The notes under the pieces: model-generated
The model's input: the letters and a program-made list of their open reading frames with translations, nothing else
Database searches by the model: none
What the model was told of the DNA's origin: nothing
Position numbers and translations under genes: made by a program
Part shown: one piece after another, positions 61,156-64,000 of the stretch
How the letters are laid out: each line of letters starts with the position of its first letter
Numbering within the stretch: the stretch's first letter is position 1
Source: Deltaproteobacteria bacterium ADurb.Bin207
GTDB taxonomy: Bacteria > Myxococcota_A > Polyangia > Polyangiales > Polyangiaceae
Length of the DNA stretch: 64,000 bases
Direction: 5' to 3'
Assembly (NCBI GenBank): GCA_002070115.1
Contig: MWCO01000010.1
Span: 62,001 to 126,000 of the forward strand

Positions 61156-62919
61156 TCAGTTTTTCTTATCGGCCACGAATTTTTTGTTGAAGCCTTCCAA
61201 AAGCGCGTTGAGCCGCTTTTTCATATCGCCATCGAGTTCTTTTTTCGTCTCGATGTCTTCCCAAATCTTCGGGTCCTGCGACTCCATGTAGTCATACATC
61301 TCGGTTTCATAACGTCCCAAAGAACTGACTGGGAACTCGTCGAGATACCCGTTCGTCCCCGCGTAGATGATGGCAATCTGCTTGGAGACACGAAGCGGCG
61401 CATACTGGCCTTGTTTGAGGATCTCCGTAAGGCGCGCGCCACGCTCGAGCTGACGACGGGTGGCCGCATCCAGGTCGGAAGCGAATTGAGCGAAAGCCGC
61501 TTGCTCCCGGTACTGCGCAAGGTCCAAACGAAGCGAACCGGCAATTTGCTTCATCGCCTTGATTTGCGCGTTACCACCGACACGACTCACGGAAATGCCC
61601 ACGTTCAGCGCCGGACGCTGCCCCGAGTAAAACAAGTCCGTCTCCAAAAACATCTGTCCGTCCGTGATCGAAATCACGTTGGTAGGAATGTACGCGGAGA
61701 CGTCACCAGCTTGGGTTTCGATCACCGGAAGAGCCGTAAGAGATCCGCCCGAATGCGGATCCATTTTCACCTCATAGTTGCTCTCTTCGAGTTTCTTGCT
61801 GAGTTGCTCTTCGAGTTTCTTTTTGTCTGCCTTGTCTGCCTTGTCAAACGAGTCGAAAGCCTCGGTATCGACAAGCTTGTATGCCGCATGCATGGCGAAT
61901 TTTTTAGCCTCGGGACCTACGTGGACCTTGCCATCTTCTCCCCGGAAATCCCGATTGCCAGCGGGCAAATCCGCTCCCTTTTTCATCACGAACCACCGCT
62001 GGGATAGCTTGGCAGCCCGTTCGAGAAGCCGCGAGTGAAGATAGAAAACGTCTCCCGGATAAGCCTCACGCCCCGGAGGACGACGAAGCAACAAAGACAA
62101 CTGGCGGTAGGCGACAGCTTGTTTGGATAGGTCGTCGTAAATGCACAGGGCGTGACGACCCGTATCGCGGAAGTATTCGGCCATGGTGCAGCCCGTGTAG
62201 GGCGCAATGAATTGAAGAGGAGCCAATTCACTGGCGCCCGCCGACACCACAGTCGTGTATTCCATGGCGCCAAAGCTCGTGAGACGGTCCACCACTTGCG
62301 CGACCGTCGACTGTTTTTGCCCGATCGCGATGTAGAAACAGTATACGTTTTGGCCTTTTTGATTGATGATCGTGTCTACCGCGACCGCGGTCTTGCCGGT
62401 TTGACGGTCACCAATGATGAGTTCGCGCTGACCTCTTCCGATGGGGATCATGGAATCGATCGCCTTGAGACCAGTCTGCAACGGCTCATGCACGCTCTGA
62501 CGCTCGATGATCCCAGGGGCTTTGATTTCGATGCGACGACGCAGTTTCGTATCGAGCGGCCCTTTGCCGTCGATCGGCTCGCCCAGGGAGTTGACCACAC
62601 GCCCGACCAAAGCTTCCCCGACAGGGACGTCGGCGATTCGCCCGGTGCGTTTGACCGTATCGCCTTCCTTGACGTGCGTGGCTTCGCCGAAGATGGCCAC
62701 ACCCACGTTGTCCTGTTCCAGGTTGAGCACCATGCCGAACAGGCCACCCGGGAACTCGACCAACTCGCTCGCCATGGCTCCTTCCAAGCCATACACACGC
62801 GCGATACCGTCGCCGACCGTCAACACGGTACCCGTTTCGGTAACCAGGGCGGCCTTGTCGAAGCTCTGGATCTGCTTTCGGATGATTTGCGAGATTTCTT
62901 CGGCTCGGAGCTGCATCAT
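61156..62919 (-). CDS. atpA: F-type ATP synthase alpha subunit with ~80-residue insertion
   Basis: A 587-aa subunit (usual length about 505-515). P-loop [14 protein letters not shown] and the conserved [20 protein letters not shown] are intact. The standard LLERAAKLS...[16 protein letters not shown] is split by about 83 extra residues (roughly 305-388; nt 61756-62004). They include [20 protein letters not shown] and a Lys/Asp/Glu-rich helix [20 protein letters not shown]. The insertion is in frame and lies near the catalytic interface surface. Start ATG 62919 or 62916; the frame opens at 62931. Confidence 0.95.
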   Translation of the reverse strand: MMQLRAEEISQIIRKQIQSFDKAALVTETGTVLTVGDGIARVYGLEGAMASELVEFPGGLFGMVLNLEQDNVGVAIFGEATHVKEGDTVKRTGRIADVPVGEALVGRVVNSLGEPIDGKGPLDTKLRRRIEIKAPGIIERQSVHEPLQTGLKAIDSMIPIGRGQRELIIGDRQTGKTAVAVDTIINQKGQNVYCFYIAIGQKQSTVAQVVDRLTSFGAMEYTTVVSAGASELAPLQFIAPYTGCTMAEYFRDTGRHALCIYDDLSKQAVAYRQLSLLLRRPPGREAYPGDVFYLHSRLLERAAKLSQRWFVMKKGADLPAGNRDFRGEDGKVHVGPEAKKFAMHAAYKLVDTEAFDSFDKADKADKKKLEEQLSKKLEESNYEVKMDPHSGGSLTALPVIETQAGDVSAYIPTNVISITDGQMFLETDLFYSGQRPALNVGISVSRVGGNAQIKAMKQIAGSLRLDLAQYREQAAFAQFASDLDAATRRQLERGARLTEILKQGQYAPLRVSKQIAIIYAGTNGYLDEFPVSSLGRYETEMYDYMESQDPKIWEDIETKKELDGDMKKRLNALLEGFNKKFVADKKN

Positions 62920-62979
62920 TCCCTCGTACACAACGTGCCTGCTTTGGCACTAGTCATTCCCATCGCTGTTGCTTATCCG

Positions 62980-63522
62980 TCACTCCGCAAGGAGCTGTTG
63001 GCGGAGCCCATCGAGACGCGTTCGAAGAGAACCGTCGATGACCGTATCGCCCATCCTCGTCACCACACCGGATATCAAGGAAGCCTCCACCTGCATAGTC
63101 AGCAAAACCTTTTTTCCCGTGAGCGATTGAAGCGCGGCCTGCAGGCGCTGCGCATACGAGTCGGCGAGCGGCTTGGCACTCACCACGGTCGCCCTCACCA
63201 CCCCCTCCTTGTCATCACTCATCGAGCGCAAAGCCCGCGCAATGCTCGGTAACACGGGCAGTCTTCGTCGACGCGCGAGAAGGCGTAGGGTATTTTTCGT
63301 GATTTCTCCGGAACCAAGACGTTTCGCTATGGCGTCTAGCAAGGCTTCTCGGTCCGTTTCGCTCATCAAAGGGTTATCAAGTACGGCGCGAAGTTCATCG
63401 CTGGCGGTCCATGTATCCGCAAACGCTGATATTTCGTCGGCGAGTTTTCCCAGGGTCCCTGTTTCGATGCCAATGTCGAACAGAGCTTGCGCGTAGCGAC
63501 CCGCAATGGCCTCGTAACTCAC
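62980..63522 (-). CDS. atpH: F-type ATP synthase delta subunit
   Basis: A 180-aa stator subunit linking b to the F1 head. MSYEAIAGRYAQALFDIGIE, FADTWTASDELRAVLDNPLM and the C-terminal VSAKPLADSYAQRLQAALQS then SLISGVVTRMGDTVIDGSLR are family hallmarks. The ATG overlaps the end of atpF by 4 bp, so translation is coupled. Located between atpF and atpA in the usual b-delta-alpha-gamma order. Confidence 0.95.
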   Translation of the reverse strand: MSYEAIAGRYAQALFDIGIETGTLGKLADEISAFADTWTASDELRAVLDNPLMSETDREALLDAIAKRLGSGEITKNTLRLLARRRRLPVLPSIARALRSMSDDKEGVVRATVVSAKPLADSYAQRLQAALQSLTGKKVLLTMQVEASLISGVVTRMGDTVIDGSLRTRLDGLRQQLLAE

Positions 63523-64000
63523 GCCGAGCCCCCTTTCGTAATCGTCAATCCGGATGAGGATAGTTGACGAATATACTCTTCCGCGAGTCGCTCGTGGTCC
63601 GCGGCCGTCATCTTGGATTGGAGCAATGCCTCCGCGGCTTTCATCGCGGCCTCCACGGTATCGCGCATCAATACGTTGCGCATCTGCTTGGATTCTTGCT
63701 CAATCATGAATTGCGCATCTTTGAGCATCCTGTCCCGGGCCTCTTTGGCCTCCGCCAAGATGCGCTCTTTCTCCCGTTGCCCCTGCGCGCGAAAATCATC
63801 GCGTATCCGCTCGATGTCCTCATCGACACGCTTGAGCTTATCCTCGTACTTTTCGAGTCGACTCGAAGCCTCCTCACGCATTTTCGTGGCCGCGTCGATC
63901 TCTTTCATGAGCGCCTGCTTGCGGCTGTGGAGCGCCTCCTGCAAAGGCTTTCGGCCGAAATGAACCACGATATACGCAAACACCGCGAAGTTGATCAGAT
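63519..64000 (-). CDS. atpF: F-type ATP synthase b subunit (5' end outside window)
   Basis: The visible part covers the end of the membrane anchor (LINFAVFAYIVVHFGRKPLQ) and the long coiled helix (KMREEASSRLEKYEDKLKRV, EQESKQMRNVLMRDTVEAAM). Its true start lies beyond base 64000; the GTG at 63983 is internal to the family similarity. The b subunit forms the peripheral stalk. Overlaps atpH by 4 bp. Confidence 0.93.
   Translation of the reverse strand, partial: LINFAVFAYIVVHFGRKPLQEALHSRKQALMKEIDAATKMREEASSRLEKYEDKLKRVDEDIERIRDDFRAQGQREKERILAEAKEARDRMLKDAQFMIEQESKQMRNVLMRDTVEAAMKAAEALLQSKMTAADHERLAEEYIRQLSSSGLTITKGGSA

Overview
The window looks like chromosomal DNA of a myxobacterium-type deltaproteobacterium (Myxococcota, probably a Polyangiales relative). 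The reasons are the many lipoproteins with Gly/Ser/Asp-rich linkers and Cys-rich repeats, two proteins ending in MYXO-CTERM-like tails, a Ser/Thr kinase next to a PEGA protein, FGE-sulfatase-domain lipoproteins, an IgGFc-binding-type protein, and a retron reverse transcriptase of the Mx162 kind. Naming the lineage is inference; no marker was searched.

Layout. 1-5.1 kb: a partial IgGFc-binding-type protein, a broken acylphosphatase with two tiny overlapping ORFs, a lipoprotein, a TrmH-family RNA methyltransferase and two unknown genes. 5.1-9.3 kb: RtcB RNA ligase and a DASS-type transporter with four RCK_C domains. 9.3-16.5 kb: Ser/Thr kinase, TPR/PEGA protein, VWA lipoprotein, a PEGA/beta-barrel protein and a small lipoprotein. 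16.7 kb: tRNA-Leu(CAA). 17-31 kb: surface and envelope proteins (four-repeat Cys-rich lipoprotein, EGF-like, FGE-domain, RCC1, FG-GAP, tandem DsbA domains, L,D-transpeptidase). 31-35.6 kb: zinc-ribbon and HEAT/TPR-type proteins, an acylphosphatase-like protein lacking the catalytic motif, and a second FGE-domain lipoprotein. 35.6-39.2 kb is a graveyard: an HsdM N-terminal relic, a REP-associated tyrosine transposase with REP-like palindromes inside it, an AAA-ATPase relic, a 95-bp dispersed repeat, a 21-nt minisatellite and a two-HTH transposase fragment that runs into it. 39.3-41.6 kb: a tyrosine phosphatase and an Asp-rich lipoprotein.

41.7-46.7 kb carries the most interesting system: a complete candidate retron operon. 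It holds a 628-aa ARM/HEAT-like helical protein, a 527-aa protein with a C-terminal SWIM zinc finger (translationally coupled by ATGA overlap), a ~153-nt msr-msd with clear a1/a2 arms and a long msd hairpin, and an Mx162-like reverse transcriptase that starts 8 nt after a2. The RT appears to carry an N-terminal transmembrane anchor, and its Shine-Dalgarno lies inside a2. An ARM-like plus winged-helix/SWIM pairing has, as I recall, been proposed as a retron type (type XIII); the membrane anchor and the a2/SD overlap are what look new.

46.7-64 kb: an OmpA/TSP3 outer-membrane protein; a three-gene set for aryl-2-keto-acid oxidation (iorA, iorB, NDP-forming acyl-CoA synthetase); an FG-GAP lipoprotein; a TamB-like protein; and atpF-H-A-G of the F-type ATP synthase, with extra segments in alpha and gamma and no atpD/atpC downstream in the window.
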